Positions 1-13,459 of a stretch of DNA of 64,000 nt are shown here, piece by piece. Both the position numbers and the translations under genes were made by a program. The stretch comes from Punica granatum (lineage: Eukaryota; Streptophyta; Magnoliopsida; Myrtales; Lythraceae). The stretch is taken from assembly GCF_007655135.1 (NCBI RefSeq), contig NC_045129.1, positions 11,904,001-11,968,000 on the forward strand, written 5' to 3'. Each line of letters opens with the position of its first letter. Within the stretch, counting starts at the first letter, position 1. A model generated the notes under the pieces. The model saw nothing but the letters and a program-made list of their open reading frames with translations, made no database searches and was not told the origin of the DNA.

Positions 1-2195
1 TGTCGAGCGTTGTTGCTTCCGCGATGGAAGGTTGCGCTCTAGGTAGCTTAGCGTTATTCCTAACCCTTGTTTGTCGAACATTATGGGAGTAATTGCTTGA
101 TATGGAGGTCGACGAGCGACATGTGGACCATCAAGTAATGTAGGGGATCATGGTTCTTATGAAGTAGTTGCACCTGTCACCATTTGGTGCCGTATCTTCA
201 AAAGGGGATTGCCTATGGTGACACCAAGTGTGGCGCGGTAGCTTAAGGCAAAGAAGAACATTAAGTTTTCTCAAGTCAGAACTTCCATGATAAATTATCA
301 TGGAAAAGGTGTAATTTTTCTTTTTTTTTTGCTCATATGAAGAGTAAAAGCACTCCCTTTTTTCTGAGTAACGAAGATTGTAGGGGGTTGTTCAAAGGAT
401 CTTGAAGAGCGAAGACGGTGGACATCTTCTAGTCGTGACCGAATCGAGGACGTCATATCAGCAAGGTGAGTCGCTTGGTAGTCTGCTGTGGAGGGTTTGT
501 GGCTTCCCGAGACTTGTCATTCTCGGCTTCGCTATGATGACCGCTACGATTAGTGCAAGAATTGTGCAGCCCCCCATTCTCGGGTTGAGGTTTGCTTCTC
601 TTCTTGTTGAGATGCCAGCCCCCCCTGTCCATGCTGTGATGTGGAGATTATGGCGAAGTTAGCTTCAGAGAAGAGGAACCGAGGCCGCTTCATATTGGCA
701 TCAATGTTGCTTGGCCGTAATTCTCTTATCGGTTTCGGATAACCGCAGATTATGAACTTAATCAAATTTGTAGGGATTCTTTAAAAGATAACCCAGAACA
801 CAACCTTTTGTGCCATTTCCGGATCTTGGTTTTCAGACCTTAATCACGGGCAGAACACGAGCTTCGAGTGGCCTGCAAAAAGGGGAAGAACAGGAGGGAG
901 TTTCGATTTCCCTCTCTGATACTTAAATGAGAATGTATCGACGAAAGGTAGAAGAATTCAACTTAGGATTTATGGGTACCTGGAGAGGTATTTGTAAGAG
1001 TCCCAAGATATTTGTATTGGGATATCGTAATCTATGTAGAATATTTAATAACAAATAACAAATAGATGTACTTACCATATATAACGTTAGATATATGAAA
1101 TAATATCCCGTAGATAAGATATATACATCAATAGAATATTCAAGACATAATATCAAATCTATTAGAAGATATATGAGAGATAATTATGGAAGAGATATAT
1201 CCACAAGATATTGTTACCAATTCAGTGTATCAAGGTGGACCCGTAATGGTAAATTGAGCTGGATGAGTCGGGCGATTTTTTGGTCCCTAAACATATAACA
1301 ATGCACCACAGCTGGAAGCACCCCCGTGTCAAAGCAAGAGCATTGCCCCTGCTGACATAGCGGAACCCCAACTCTGCAACTGTATTTCTTGCATTGTGCG
1401 GTCGATGTACAGGTTTCAACTGGGACCAGCCCTCTGAAAGCTTTTGCACTGCACGGACAAAAATTTAAGGTCGAATCATTGGTTCGTTGCAAGTGTGGAA
1501 TTTCCACTGAGAATATAAGCTTTCGGGCTCGTTTCTAACTAAAAATAACCAAAAATTCAAGCAGATAGATTGTGACACCCAATTGTATTAAATTTCCACA
1601 TTCGGTCTACGAGTGATTGGCCCCATCTATCTATAACTCAAAAATTCGAACTGATAAATTGTGATATATAATTTCTTATATATCCATTTGATTTTTTTTT
1701 TCTCGTGGGAGTTCTGAACTTTCAGTCTTAACATAATGAATCATACAAAACTTGTTCAAATTAATGTTCGTGCTTTGGACCGTAAAAGGAATGCGTTTCC
1801 CATCTGCCTTGATCGGGAAAGAGCGGACGAGATGAGAGCACTTACACGATAGAAGGACCAGAAGAATCAAACCGGCCAGAATTAGCTTTTTACATCGATG
1901 AGGATGAGGCCTTTTCCATTTCTTCTCTTGGGAGCTGCTTTTGCTGAGGAAATTATATATGGTTCTGTTTGGAAAGTTTTTTGGGTTTATTAACGTCGAA
2001 GGCATGCATGGTAATTATATTATATAGGGGTGAGGATAAATAATTGAGTACTCACCATTGTAACTTCCATAAACATGAGAGGTGAAATCTATTCACTTGC
2101 TGACATTATTAACATGGCTGACATTATTAACATGACTTTTAGATATTTGGGATGACTGATTTCCCATCTATAACGCAAAGCAAATTTATAACTAA
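1..2195. other. Intergenic, no recognised gene
   Basis: No frame here matches a protein family I recognise. Two minus-strand open stretches stand out slightly. One (about 1214-1507) is somewhat GC-richer and cysteine-rich but begins at a GTG. The other (1676-2005) begins with ATG and contains one hydrophobic segment around residues 41-54. Neither has a recognisable partner exon, so neither is called a gene. The sequence at 1-930 has mixed composition and could be an old repeat. Confidence 0.4.
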
Positions 2196-2198
2196 TCC

Positions 2199-2202
<4 letters not shown>

Positions 2203-2234
<32 letters not shown>
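2203..2234. repeat. (TA)n microsatellite
   Basis: Uninterrupted alternating TA run of about 32 bp just before the AT-rich dispersed repeat that follows. Confidence 0.9.
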
Positions 2235-2236
<2 letters not shown>

Positions 2237-2239
2237 TAA

Positions 2240-3623
2240 AATTGACTTCACTTTGCATTAAATGGAGTCATATTTAGTAGGTTAAAATTGATCAATTTAT
2301 AATTAGATAACAATGAAATATTGGATTGGATATTATTATATAACTTATATTAAAAAAATTAATTGATCATATATAGCCTAAATCATAAACCGTTGTCATG
2401 TGAAAGAAATTAAATATATGAAATTAAGTATAAAAATGTATAAATCAAATTTATAAGAGAAATTAAAAAAAACTAAATAAGTTAATTAGTCCAACTTCAT
2501 CGAAGGTTATCATTCAAAGGTTATTATGTGGATATCTTTATGATTCTTAAGAAGAAAATTATTTTTAAAATATATATAATTATTATGTAAATGAAATAAA
2601 TGTATGAAATGATGAAACCACGTATAATACATATAAAATACAAAAAAAATATAAAAATTTCCCAAAAATAATAACAAATCACTAATTTTACGAACTTATG
2701 GTATGATAACTAAAATTGACTACTATATTGATAAATGATCTCTCATTACTTATTAGTGAACAAAAATTTTAAAGTTTAATAGAGTTGATTTAATCATGTG
2801 AATTTCACTTACTTAATTAGATATTAACCTAATTTTCATTATGAGATTAAAATTGTTATTATTATTTCTGATCTTATAAAAACATCAAACAATGATGTCA
2901 CAAAATTTGCATATTTAATAAATGGGTAACGAAGTAAATATATATGAACTTATCATAAGGATGTCATCTATAACAAATCTCTCTCGATTTTTTTTTAAAA
3001 TTTTTAGAAGATGAATTTTTAATTTTTAAATTTTTAAAACATATAGATATAGATTTGTATGATCTACATAAAATATTATAGATATAGATGTATAGATATA
3101 CTGTATAATATGTTATAGATATGATGTATTATATATTTTCTATGGTTCCATTAAACAATGAGACATATAGACTATTATGTATATTAAAAATGGGTAAGAT
3201 CTTATTTACAAAAATAAATCATTTTTGTGTTTCAAAAGATCAATTATCTCACATTTGCTTTAAAAAATAAATCAGATCATATTTTTTATGGATATGATTT
3301 GTTATCATATCTACAAAATTGTGAAGAATATTCCATTAGTAATGAAAAAAGGTTGAGGGGATCCGTATATGTTGTTCAGGTCGATCAGAAGGTGAAGAAG
3401 TTTCTAGAACTCAATGTTGAAAGTATAGAAAAACATCTCGTAATGTATTTACCTAGAAAATGTTCTTTGTCAGGTCATGCATATATATCTAATATATAGT
3501 TTTAATGATGGTAAATTATGATTTATAAAATTTCAAAACATGCATATAATATATAATAAAATTTTAAAAAGCATAAAAATTGAACAAGTACGATCCCGTG
3601 CAATGTATAGGCTCTACAACTAG
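2240..3623 (+). mobile_element. Helitron-like AT-rich dispersed repeat, copy 1
   Basis: The sequence at about 2281-2985 is clearly homologous, in the same orientation, to 54384-55122; both share long stretches including TTAATTAGTCCAACTTCAT. Both copies later end in a Helitron-like 3' terminus: a short hairpin-type motif (CCCGTGCAATG at about 3594) followed by CTAG at 3620-3623 and then T. Helitrons end in CTRR with a nearby hairpin and insert between A and T. The 5' end is not sharply defined and no Rep/helicase coding sequence is present, so this would be a non-autonomous copy. The repeat relationship is directly visible; the Helitron class is an inference. Confidence 0.5.
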
Positions 3624-6050
3624 TCTATTACTATTATTTAAGGAAGAGTTTAATTTTGAACGGTCAGATAATTTCTTTAAATTTTAGCATATTGTAAACA
3701 AATTAAATATTTCTTATCCCTGTATATCCAACCATTAAGGAAAAGGAAAAAATCTCCGGCTACTTTCCAAAAATATGACGGCAACTCTAAACATCTATTG
3801 GGCAACTCTTCCCACCCATCCCCATATCATGAACCGCTCCAAATTTTCTCAAATAAAAAAAAATCAAAATCACCACTATTAACCATTAAATTTTGGTCTA
3901 ATAATCGGTTTCCAAAATTGTCATTCCTCTTATTTAATGAAAAAATAATAACCATTAGATTTAATGATAATTTTATAAATTTATCTCTCCAACTCCGTCA
4001 TTTTCCCTTAAAAATCCTTTCTCACTATTTTCACTTCCCAACCTCTCGCATTTTTATCCTTTTAAGTTGACATCGCTCCACATTCCTCTCTCTTCATACT
4101 TTGATTAACTTTTTTTTAATATATTTCATTAATTTTAATTTAACACTTAAGTTTCTAAATTTCCGCGAACGTCGGCATTATTGTTTTGGTTATCACATAA
4201 ATTTATGTCAAAATTGCTGAAAGAAAATTACAATTCGTTGTATAAGATGAAAAATGAATGAAAAGTTTTTTTTTATAAATCCGTGAGGAGTGCGGGTCTA
4301 GCGTCTAGTGTCTATATAAACTTGATTCACATCTAATTAATCATTACTTAGGTTAAATTCTTTGAGGGAAATTCAATATTATTATTTCTGGGAAATTTAA
4401 GTGCTCTAATATAGATTATTGATACATTTATTTGTATTCAGTGCAAACATTTAATAAATTTTTTTAAGGAAAATAAGAAAACTATTCATAATATACTAGT
4501 GATATGGACCCGCGTGATGCTGCGAGAGAAAATTTTTGCGATAATCATATCATAATTCGCTACATTTTTATAATTTTTATATTTCAATTTGTCTGCCAAT
4601 ACTTTATCTAATTTCTAGAAAATAATATTGACTCTCGAAAATTATGTGAAGTACATATTTACTGTTTTGCTATTTTTAGCAATTTATTTAATTAATTGTT
4701 GTTATAAAAGATACACTTTCACTCCTTTAATAATAAAATTTGGCATTATAAAATTGACAATCAATTTAAAAAAATATTACTTTGTGGTCACTTTATATAA
4801 ATTTTTCTTGAAAGCCTTTAATTTTTTTAAAAATACTAGAAATAACGGTGTTTGATTTGTTACACTTGTTCGACCAAATTCTGTGATTGATCTTGACCAA
4901 TTTAGCATTGTATGCCCTAAAGACTATTTGTGTCATGACATTTCAAATATGAATATCATGTATTTTCATTAGTTGAGCAAATATACTAGATTTTATTGCA
5001 TGTGCGTGGATAAAGTCCGTTGGATCAAGTAAGTGACTTATGCACATGGTAGATATACTTGGATGTGCAGAAGGTATAATTCATGGATACTTGAAGCTAA
5101 AGTAATCGTTTATAATCGAGTGACAAAGCTAGACACTTCATCATGTAAAGGTTATAGCTTGAGGGTCACATATATAGGTAGGGATGACTTACCTTGGTCA
5201 TTGGATGAGATCTAGACTCATTGAGCTAATGCAGGTGGCTAGCATTGAGCTGGACCGTGTGAAAGTGATTCCTAAACACTATCACAAAGTGGAATCAGAT
5301 ACTTCTACTACTTTATAGTGTTCATGTGCTCTTAATCTTGAGTATGCATGGATGAATTAGCGAAGCTAAAACCTTATGCTTTGATACGCCATGGGTGAGA
5401 TTTTTTATGGGTCAATAACCTCATGTATTGGGCATATGGAACTAGTTAGTTAGGACATGCACATGCAAGATAGAATTTAAGCCGACTTAATTGTTGGTAC
5501 AAATCGCCCCCTTGGGTTGTCCAAGTTAATCATCCAGAAACTAAGGCCTTAGTGAAGTGACTTTGAATCATGTCGGGCATTGGCTACTTGTAATTCTCAT
5601 TGGCCAGTGGAGGCAAATAAGACACTCGGAGATGTTCGCCTTTTGGATAAGATGCTAAAGGACAAGATATAACTAAGGAGATGATAGCTAATTTGAGACA
5701 CGGCCTCTATTACGGGTGTTATGTAGAAGGGTAGCACATAGAGGTGTATCCCGTAGTCGGTCGACCCGACTCGAATTAGATTAATCGAGATCCATTAAAC
5801 TTTCGAATATCAAGTGGAGACTAAAAAATTAGAAAATATAAATAAATAAATAGTATATTATATTAAGATAAAATACAAAAAAAAAACTCTTTGAGTATAA
5901 AAAATGCACATTCTTTTTTTGATGTGCACTCTAATATGAAAGATGAACTTTCACTCCTCTAATATTAAATTTTGAAATAAAGATTATGGGCTAATTTAAA
6001 ATATATATTCATTATTTTGAGGTTATTTCACGAATTTTTTCTTGAAAGAA
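3624..6050. other. AT-rich intergenic sequence with repeat relics
   Basis: No convincing coding sequence. A possible Helitron 3' terminus on the minus strand lies at about 4498-4520 (CTAG followed by T, preceded on that strand by a CGCGGG-containing hairpin-like motif). Bases 4980-5760 are less AT-rich and may be an old LTR or other repeat, but I could not define its ends. Around 5775-5830 is a sequence resembling the 3' part of the SINE family found elsewhere in the window. Confidence 0.35.
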
Positions 6051-6054
6051 CTCA

Positions 6055-6205
6055 AAATTGCAAGGGAACAAATCCGAGTATCTTGAATTGAGAAAATTTG
6101 TGATTAGAGGAGTTTTACTTCTTAGTGTGCTGACATGACTCAAACCGAATTAGCTGGACTGATTAAACTTTTCAATATTAGGGTAGTGATAGAGATAAAA
6201 ATTAG
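6055..6205 (+). mobile_element. Degenerate tRNA-derived SINE copy
   Basis: A box-B-like TTGAATTG segment is followed by GAGTTTTAC, then a run ending in AATTAGCTGGACTGATTAAAC. The same order of blocks is seen in the better preserved SINE at 32083. Ends and target-site duplication are not clear. Confidence 0.35.
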
Positions 6206-8134
6206 GAAATTTAAACAAATAAATAAATAATATTATATTATTAGATAAAAGCTAAAAAAAACTCCAGAGTATAAAAAAGTGGTCCACTCACCCTATGGGG
6301 AAGTTGGACCAGTTTTTATTTAATTTATGAATGTTAAGTTCTATAAAATAAATACAAAATTACTTTTTTGAGAAGATGAGTATGATATAGATAATTGATA
6401 CACTTAATTACATTAAATGCCAACATCTAATAGAAATGTGAAGAAAAATAAATAATAAAGATGAAATAATTTAAATAATTTAGGTTAATTTATATAAAGT
6501 AAATCTTAAATTACAATTTGTAGAAAAAATGAGTACTATCCTTGTTAGTCACAAAACCATGCATTGTGTTGCCGGAGCCTTTACATTTTACCATTGTTAT
6601 TTTCTTATAAATTAATTTTAGAAATACTATGTAATAATAATATACTGTGTTAATAGATATGTGAAAAAATGACAAAAATAAATCCAGCCTCTTTATATAA
6701 ATTAATGCAAGAAAACGAAAGATCAATCAATCCGAAACTCTTGAAATTACCAAGAAGTTGATGTAGCAGATTCTCTTAATATGGATGGAGGTCTCTCATG
6801 ACAATAATTCGAATATAATGCTCTTTTTTGGCAGATATCGGGGCAAGAGCCCAGATAAATTAAAAGGTACAATAGTAGAGATCGCCTAATGATAAAGTAC
6901 CTTGACCATTAGGAATTGATCTCAAATAGTGAAAACCCAATGGCAAAAAAACAGTTCTGCACGCTAACCCAATGGAATCGAGCAACATATTTTAATCCAT
7001 AATATATGTATATATGCATATATAATGTAAAGTAGAATTTTCTACATTAATTGTGCATTAAATTCATCAATATAAATAATTAATTTATATCTACCAAAAA
7101 AATAATTAATTTATTATTATCTTACAAAATGATGATAACATATTTCAATAATAATTAAAAACTTCTCATAAACAAATCATTAGTTATACCTATATATAGA
7201 TTAATATGTATTTCTTTAAAAAAGTATAGTCATTTAATATATTAATTGGAAATTGATCAATATAATCTCCACGAATGATTTCTATTAATAAAGCTACCTT
7301 TGAAAGTTAAGCAACATAGAGCATTTAGAAAAATGAGAACATTTTATAAAATAAGAATCAATTTATGCATATAAAGAAAATCTCAGAGAAAAAATTTGAT
7401 CTGGTTTTTAACTCAAAGATGTCTGGATGGACAATAATCAAAAAGCTTTTGGTGCTGCAATTTATTTACAAAAATTTCTTACAAAATTAAGTAATTTGAA
7501 GTTATCTACTCTTACTCCAAATTTAATAATAGCTTCCTCCTAACCCAAGAATTCAAGCTCCCGAAATTTAATAGTTTTCTTTAGTTAAATAAAAAAAAAT
7601 CAAGATTTCACTTTTTTTTTTTGTGGTGGGAGATTTACTTACTATTTAGAGAACGGTTTTTTCATATTACTTTTTTCATTGGATTTGGAAAATCCGTTAG
7701 TGAGTTTGATATTTTCATAGGAATTCAAATTCCCTAAATCTTTCTCTGTATATTTTGATAATTTTTTTTATTAAACTACAACCAAGGATTTGATTATATA
7801 TAAAAAAAATATTAGATATAACATATATTGTTAGGTAATGTAACAGTAAATGATTGAATTTCTACCAAGAAGTCTCTTCATATAATAATATTTAATTTAT
7901 TTAAAATATTATGGTATTATTAGACAACTATATTTAATAGATTTATGCAAAAAGAATCTATAATGATGTATTACATGAATATTATGATAAGTCATTATAT
8001 CTAGGATATTATATAATTTATAAAAGAAATTTCCTCAATATAAATGATAATTTGGTGTCGTGAGAAGATACTACATAATTTTGACGATACAACAATGCAA
8101 AACATTAAGGAAAAGAGGGCGAGTTATTATTAAG
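6206..8134. other. AT-rich intergenic sequence
   Basis: Long A/T-rich stretches with no open frame of recognisable product, no RNA gene and no clear element boundary. Confidence 0.4.
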
Positions 8135-8192
8135 GTGGGTTAAATACACACCTCATATGGATAGGGTCACCCATTTTATGGTAAAAGGAAAA
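8135..8192 (+). repeat. Left half-arm of a palindromic MITE split by a MULE
   Basis: Reads as the inverted counterpart of about 13521-13586; both contain TAAATACACAC and TATGGTAAA. Joining this segment to the sequence after 13468 (one copy of the 9-bp duplication removed) restores a longer palindrome that pairs through the junction. The MITE was therefore present first and the MULE landed in its left arm. Outer ends are approximate and the MITE's own target duplication was not found. Confidence 0.75.
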
Positions 8193-8450
8193 TGGGTTTT
8201 TACCTAAAATGGCTCATGATTTACCCGTTTTGTCAAATTTATCCTATGCTTTTTTTTTGTCAAATCTATCCCATGGTTTACTTTTTGCATCGAATTTATC
8301 CCGACGTTATCTTTTCCGTCGACATTTAACAGACGTGCTAACATGGCACATTTGAAAATCAACGGCGCCCATGTGGAACGTTAGTGGGGCCACACTTGCC
8401 ACTCTGGACAGCTCCCGGGATAGATTTGAAAAAACTAAAAACCATGGGAT
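8193..8450 (+). repeat. MULE left terminal inverted repeat
   Basis: Begins TGGGTTTTTACC and is matched by the reverse complement of the right end at 13459, which begins GAGGTTTTTACG. Similarity persists for roughly 260 bp with scattered mismatches, including the blocks around CCGTCGACATTTAAC. Confidence 0.88.
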
Positions 8451-9272
8451 ATTATTGGAGTGATGAAAAAAACCTATGAACATTTTCCCGCCCCTTCCGC
8501 TTCTTCTATACCAGAATCCCGCCTAAGCTCTGCCTAATCCCGCCAAACCTCAGCCATAATCCCGTCCAACCTCTTTCTCCCCAGTAAAATCTCGAATCCT
8601 CTACTAGAAGGAGAGCCAAACATTGGCGTTTAGGGTTTTGCTTTGTTTTCGATCAGAAAAATATCGCACTGCGTATTGTTGATCAAGGTAGGGGTTCATC
8701 GATTTTGACTGTTTGCGGTTGATTATGACTATTTGTTGAGTCAAGTTAGACTGTTTAGGCTTGATTTTGACTTTTGTTGAGTGGATGTGAGGGACTTATA
8801 TGCCTTTTTTCTGTTCGAAAAAGCAAAGGGACTAAGCTGAGCTGGATTGGTCTCCTTTGCAGTAACAAAGACGAGGCTTCGTTGAAGGACGGGCCATTTG
8901 CCTGCAAAAGTTGAAACTTTTTGTGGTCCCAACTGCTGCACGAATAGGTTGGTACAAATCTGCGTTGTTGGGTCTTTAATGTGCAGTACACTATCGAAAT
9001 TCTCCTTTTTTTTTGGCTTTGTCTTGTTTGTTGGGTTCATTGGAGAACATAAATGTAAAAAAATTGTCCATTTGCAGGTTTGGTTGACTGGAGAGTCTGG
9101 CCCTATTTGTTTACTAATACCAAAGTAGACGTTGAAGGTAAACTGTCCCACTTCTTCCCTTTTGACTGTCTGAGTTATTCTTTTTTATTGACTTTACTAA
9201 AAGAATTGTACATTAGTTTTTTAATACTTTTACTGCATTCCTTTATATATATATATATATATATATATTAAC
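8451..9272 (+). other. MULE 5' subterminal and leader region
   Basis: Lies between the left TIR and the first recognisable transposase codons. In MULEs this interval usually holds the promoter and a non-coding first exon. A (TA)n run at 9246-9269 ends just before an AG acceptor-like site at about 9274. No separate protein is recognised; open frames on the minus strand here look fortuitous. Confidence 0.4.
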
Positions 9273-12200
9273 AGGATGGGAACATAATTTGGTTTGGCTT
9301 TACATCATGGAGGTTATATGCAATTTCAACCTCAAGTGAGGTATGTTGGAGGGACTGAAACCATCATACAAGTTGATCAAGATAAAATGTCATGGCATGA
9401 GCTTAAAGAAATATTAGATGACTTTGGTTACAATCCACCAAAGAGGATGTGGTATGTGGTTCCGAAAAACAGTTTGGATGTGGGTTTGACAAAGATGAAT
9501 ACTGATTTTGAGGTTATGGAAATGGCTGCTCTTGGGGTCAAACATGAAATTATGCATGTCTATGTCGAAGCTGATTTGAAGGATGATGATATTAGTGAAT
9601 GGAGATGGTCTGCAGATGGGAATGAAGAAGGGAATGAAGCTGCTGATGAGGGAGGGAATGAAGCTGAACATGAGGGAGGTATGGCAGCTGAGGGTGACAG
9701 TGCAAGTGATAGTAATGTATATTCCAGTGATGATGAAGAATATAGCAGTGAGAGAGATAATGATGAGTTTATGGATGGTCGGAGAAGGAAGAGGATATCG
9801 AAGAAACCTCAAAGTGTAGCACCTCTGCAAGTTAGACATGTTGGAAGTGATTATGGTGATTCAAGTGATGAAGTGATCACTCCCAATAGCACTGATGATG
9901 AGGGAGAAAGTAGTAAAATGGTGAAGAGATCGAAGACATTCAATCCCAAGTGTGATATGAAGAATATCACGTTCAAGAATGACATGTGATTTGAGAGTGC
10001 CAAGCAATTTCAGGCTGCAGTCAAGGATTATGCCATATACAATGGCTATGCAATTAAATGATTGAAGTCTGGTAAAAGGAATATGGAGGCTAAATGCAAG
10101 CAAAATTGCCCATGGATAATATATGAAAGCCTCACGCAGAGGAGAGATGCCTTTGTTATTAAGACAGTTCATGACGAACACAAATGTAGTCGAGGTGAAA
10201 AAAATTAGCAGGCTACATACGATTGGATAGCAGAGCCCTTTCTAGACAAATTTAGAACAAATTTTGATTGGAATGTGAGAGATTTGGCTCAAGAAATCAA
10301 TGAGAAGTTTGTGATCAAAGTTAGTATGTCTGTGTGTTATAGAGCTAAAGCTCTTGCACGACAGAAGATACAAGGAACTATGGAGGAGTACTATAGCTGG
10401 TTGTCATCCTATGTGGCTGAGCTAAAAAGGGTGAACAAGGACATCACTTTTGAAGTTGTTTATGACAGAGATACTCCTGATTGTGTTGTTCAATTTAAGA
10501 GAATATATGTCTACTTTGAATCATTGAGAATGGGCTTTCTTGAGGGATGTAGACGAGTTATTAGGATGGATGGATGTTTTTTGAAGACAGAATTGAAATG
10601 GCAACTATTAAGTGCTGTTGGGAAAGAAGGGAACAATCAAATGTTCCCGATAGCATGGGCTGTTGTTGAAGGAGAGAATGAAAGTTCATGGAGATTGTTT
10701 ATTTAACTGTTGAATGACGACTTGGGACTATCTGAAGGATATGGTTGGACTATACGCAGTGATCAACAGAAGGTACTAATTTGTCCTCATTTAGTAGGTT
10801 TTCATTTGATTTCTTATGTTTAATAACATGAGATATCTTTGATGATTTTGTAGGGGCTCGAGAATGCAGTGAGAGGTCTCTTATCCCATGTGGAGCATAG
10901 GAACTGTACTAGACATCTATATGCAAATTGGAAAAAGAAGCATATAGGTCTTTCATTAAAATCATGCTTCTGGAGGGCAGTTAAGAGCACTACAGTGATG
11001 GGATTCCAAAGATTATTAGCTGAGATGAGAGCATTATCAGATGAAGGTACTGATGATTTTTTGAAAATTGATCCCACTAAGTTCTGTAAAGCCTTTATCA
11101 GTGAGATTCCAAAGTTTGATGCATTAGACAACAACATATGTGAGTGCTTTAATAGCTATATATTGCATGCTAGGGGTAAACCGATAATAGACATGTTATA
11201 AGACATTAGAACTGCCATTATGCAGAGAATGGCAGAGAAGAAAGATCTCTTTGTGGGTTCTATTGACGCATTGTGCCCTAGGATAAGGCTGATAGTGGAG
11301 GAGAACAAAGAGAGGTCTAGGTCTTGTTTGCCCACGCATGCTGGAGATTGGAAATTCCAAGTTAAGGAGTTTGTGAATACATATGTTGTTGATTTACCTG
11401 CCAAGACATGTAGTTGTAGGAAATGGAACATAACAGGCATTCCATGCCCCCATGCTGTGAGTTGTATTCATTATGTGAGGAAAGATGTTGATGACTATGT
11501 GAGTGAGTGGCTTAAAAGGGATGTGCATTTGTTGGCCTATAAACATCTCATGCTACCATTAAATGGTAAGAACTTGTGGGAAATGCCTCAAGGTGATCCT
11601 ATCTTCCCTCCCATAGTGAAGAAACAACCTGGAAGACCAAAGAAAAATAGGAAAAAGCACATCGGTGAACAAGAACCTGAGGGAGATCAAGTTTCAAGGA
11701 AAGGACAGGAGATGAGGTGCAGTATCTGCCATGAATATGGCCATAACAGGAGGACCTGCAAGAAAAAGAACAACCAACCCACTGATGGAACAAGTTGTGA
11801 GGTAACTTTTCATTCTTTAAGTTAGATAATGACATATTCTATATCTCTGGTAAATGACCAAATAATGTGGTCATTGACAGGTTAGACAAGTGGATGAGAG
11901 CCAACAAGTGGAAATGCAAAGTCATGTGAATGAGGTCTTTGTCAGCCAGCAAGTTCAAATGCAAAGGCAGGTGGAAGTGCAACATCCTCATGCACCAGCA
12001 TCTACAAGCCTCCAATCAGTTACTAGAGAGGTGCAAGAATCTAGTACTTCAACACGTGCATTGGACATCAGACCAAAATTACAGGTTTGTGCATTTTTCG
12101 ATGCTGGCAATTGTTAACAACTTCACTTCTTATATGTTGTTGTGTTGAGATTTGATATTTCCTAAGAACTTGCAGATTAGGAGGAAAGAAAGAGGAGAGT

Positions 12201-12512
12201 CAAGCTCTTGGAAGAAAAGGTCCGCCACAAAAGTGGGTCCAAGTGTGGATGCTCTTATACGTAGAGAATTGTCCTTGACTTTTAAAGGGGTTGGGGTCCT
12301 AACAGGAGAAAGTGGAATGACATACATTCGTGTAAGTTTCTTTGAACACTTATATATATTTGTGCAAGTCTTTACATATTTACCTCTTAAAGTATGACTT
12401 ATATATATATTTATTTTAGATGCCTGGTGAAGAAATGATGATGTCTTACAAGGGTAGGCATGGAGGGCAGTTTGTTAGCCCTGTCCAAACCCAATCATCT
12501 CAAGTACAGTAG
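9273..12512 (+). pseudogene. MuDR-type MULE transposase, broken by five nonsense codons
   Basis: Would encode the DDE transposase that moves the surrounding MULE. In order: an N-terminal PB1-like segment (HHGGY, then YVGG and an acidic linker); the MULE catalytic domain with Asp in RMDGCFLK, Asp in SDQQK and Glu in NICECFNSYI; a SWIM zinc finger (CSC...CPH, 11407-11450); a basic patch with GRPKKNRKK; a CCHC knuckle (CSICHEYGHNRRTC); and a Q-rich tail. Introns inferred at 10773-10853 (81 bp) and 11802-11880 (79 bp) both keep the frame, and two more follow. In-frame stops sit at 9987, 10059, 10206, 10704 and 11199, without any frameshift between them. A TAA also follows the possible ATG at 9275. 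The open pieces between the stops are therefore parts of one dead gene, not separate genes. Confidence 0.93.
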
Positions 12513-13199
12513 CAACAGCAGCAGCAATAGCAGCAAGGAGCAAGACATCAAGAGCAATAACAGTGGCAACCCAGGATAAGGAACTAACATAAAAGTACGC
12601 AGGAACAGCAGCAGCAGCAGCAACAGCAGCATGGAGCAGGAACTCAAGAGCAACTACACCGGCAATCCAGGACAAGGAACCAGCACAAACAGTTCGAAGC
12701 TATGAAAATGGGGAAGAAATAAATGGTTAATGGAAGAAGATGAGACACATGGTTGGTTTTTGTGTAGTTTTTTGTTGTGATTAGTAGGAAATATGTGGAA
12801 GAAGTGGATAATGATTTTTTGTGTAGCTTGTTGGGTTAGTTATGGATAGGTAACTTTGGTAATTTTGTTATTGTTATTATGTCAGATCTCTAAAAACTAG
12901 TGGTGGAATGGTTTTTTTTTTTGTGTGTAGGTTATTGGGTTAGTTATGGATATGTAAATGTTGGTCATTTTGGTATAAAGTTGGATCTCTGAAAACTATG
13001 GACTTTGGTGTTCCACTTTTCTTATTTATTTGCTGTTGCACTTTGCTTATGGATTTTTTGTTTCACTTGCTTTAACGGTTGCTTTTTGTTTTTGATAATT
13101 CATAAACCTATCCCGTAGTTTTCATGTAACTTCAAACATATCCCATGGTTTTCAACTAACTTCAATATATATCACATGGTTTTCAACTAACTTCAATAA

Positions 13200-13459
13200 T
13201 ATCCCATGGTTTTATATTTTTTTCAAATCTATCCCGAGAAAAATGTCCAGAGTGGCAAGTGTGGCCCCACTAACGCTCCACGTGGGCGTTGTTGATTTTC
13301 AAACGTGCCATGTCAGCACGTCCGTTAAATGTCGACGGAAAAGATAACGTCGGGATAGATTCGATGCAAAAAGTAAACCATGGGATAGATTTGACAAAAA
13401 AAGAATATGATAGATTTGATAAAACGGGTAAACCATGGGCCATTTTACGTAAAAACCTC
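13200..13459 (-). repeat. MULE right terminal inverted repeat
   Basis: Reverse complement matches the left TIR; shared blocks include GTGGCAAGTGTGGCCCC and AAACCATGGG. The repeat ends at 13459, immediately before the second copy of AAAGGAAAA. Confidence 0.88.

Larger units (their letters stand above)
8193..13459 (+). mobile_element. Full-length MULE (Mutator-like DNA transposon), decayed
   Basis: The element is flanked by a 9-bp direct repeat AAAGGAAAA (8184-8192 and 13460-13468), the target-duplication size typical of Mutator-like elements. It has long terminal inverted repeats of about 260 bp: 8193-8450 and the reverse complement of about 13200-13459 share blocks such as CAAATCTATCCCATGG and GTGGGGCCACACTTGCC. 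It contains a multi-exon MuDR-type transposase with five nonsense codons, so it is probably no longer autonomous. A 343-bp relative with the same ends lies at 55413-55755. Three short repeats of about 33 bp precede the right TIR (13110-13215). Confidence 0.92.

Noticed and set aside
1214..1507. Cysteine-rich minus-strand frame that could be a small secreted peptide
   Set aside because: No ATG at a suitable place, no signal peptide, and an overlapping frame is equally open; not enough support.
6860..6930. tRNA-like stretch (ATGATAAAGTACCTTGACC...)
   Set aside because: Weak resemblance to a SINE or tRNA promoter only; no box B of good quality and no clear ends.
9414..9839. 141-codon minus-strand open frame
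   Set aside because: Antisense of the acidic linker of the MULE transposase; no independent support.
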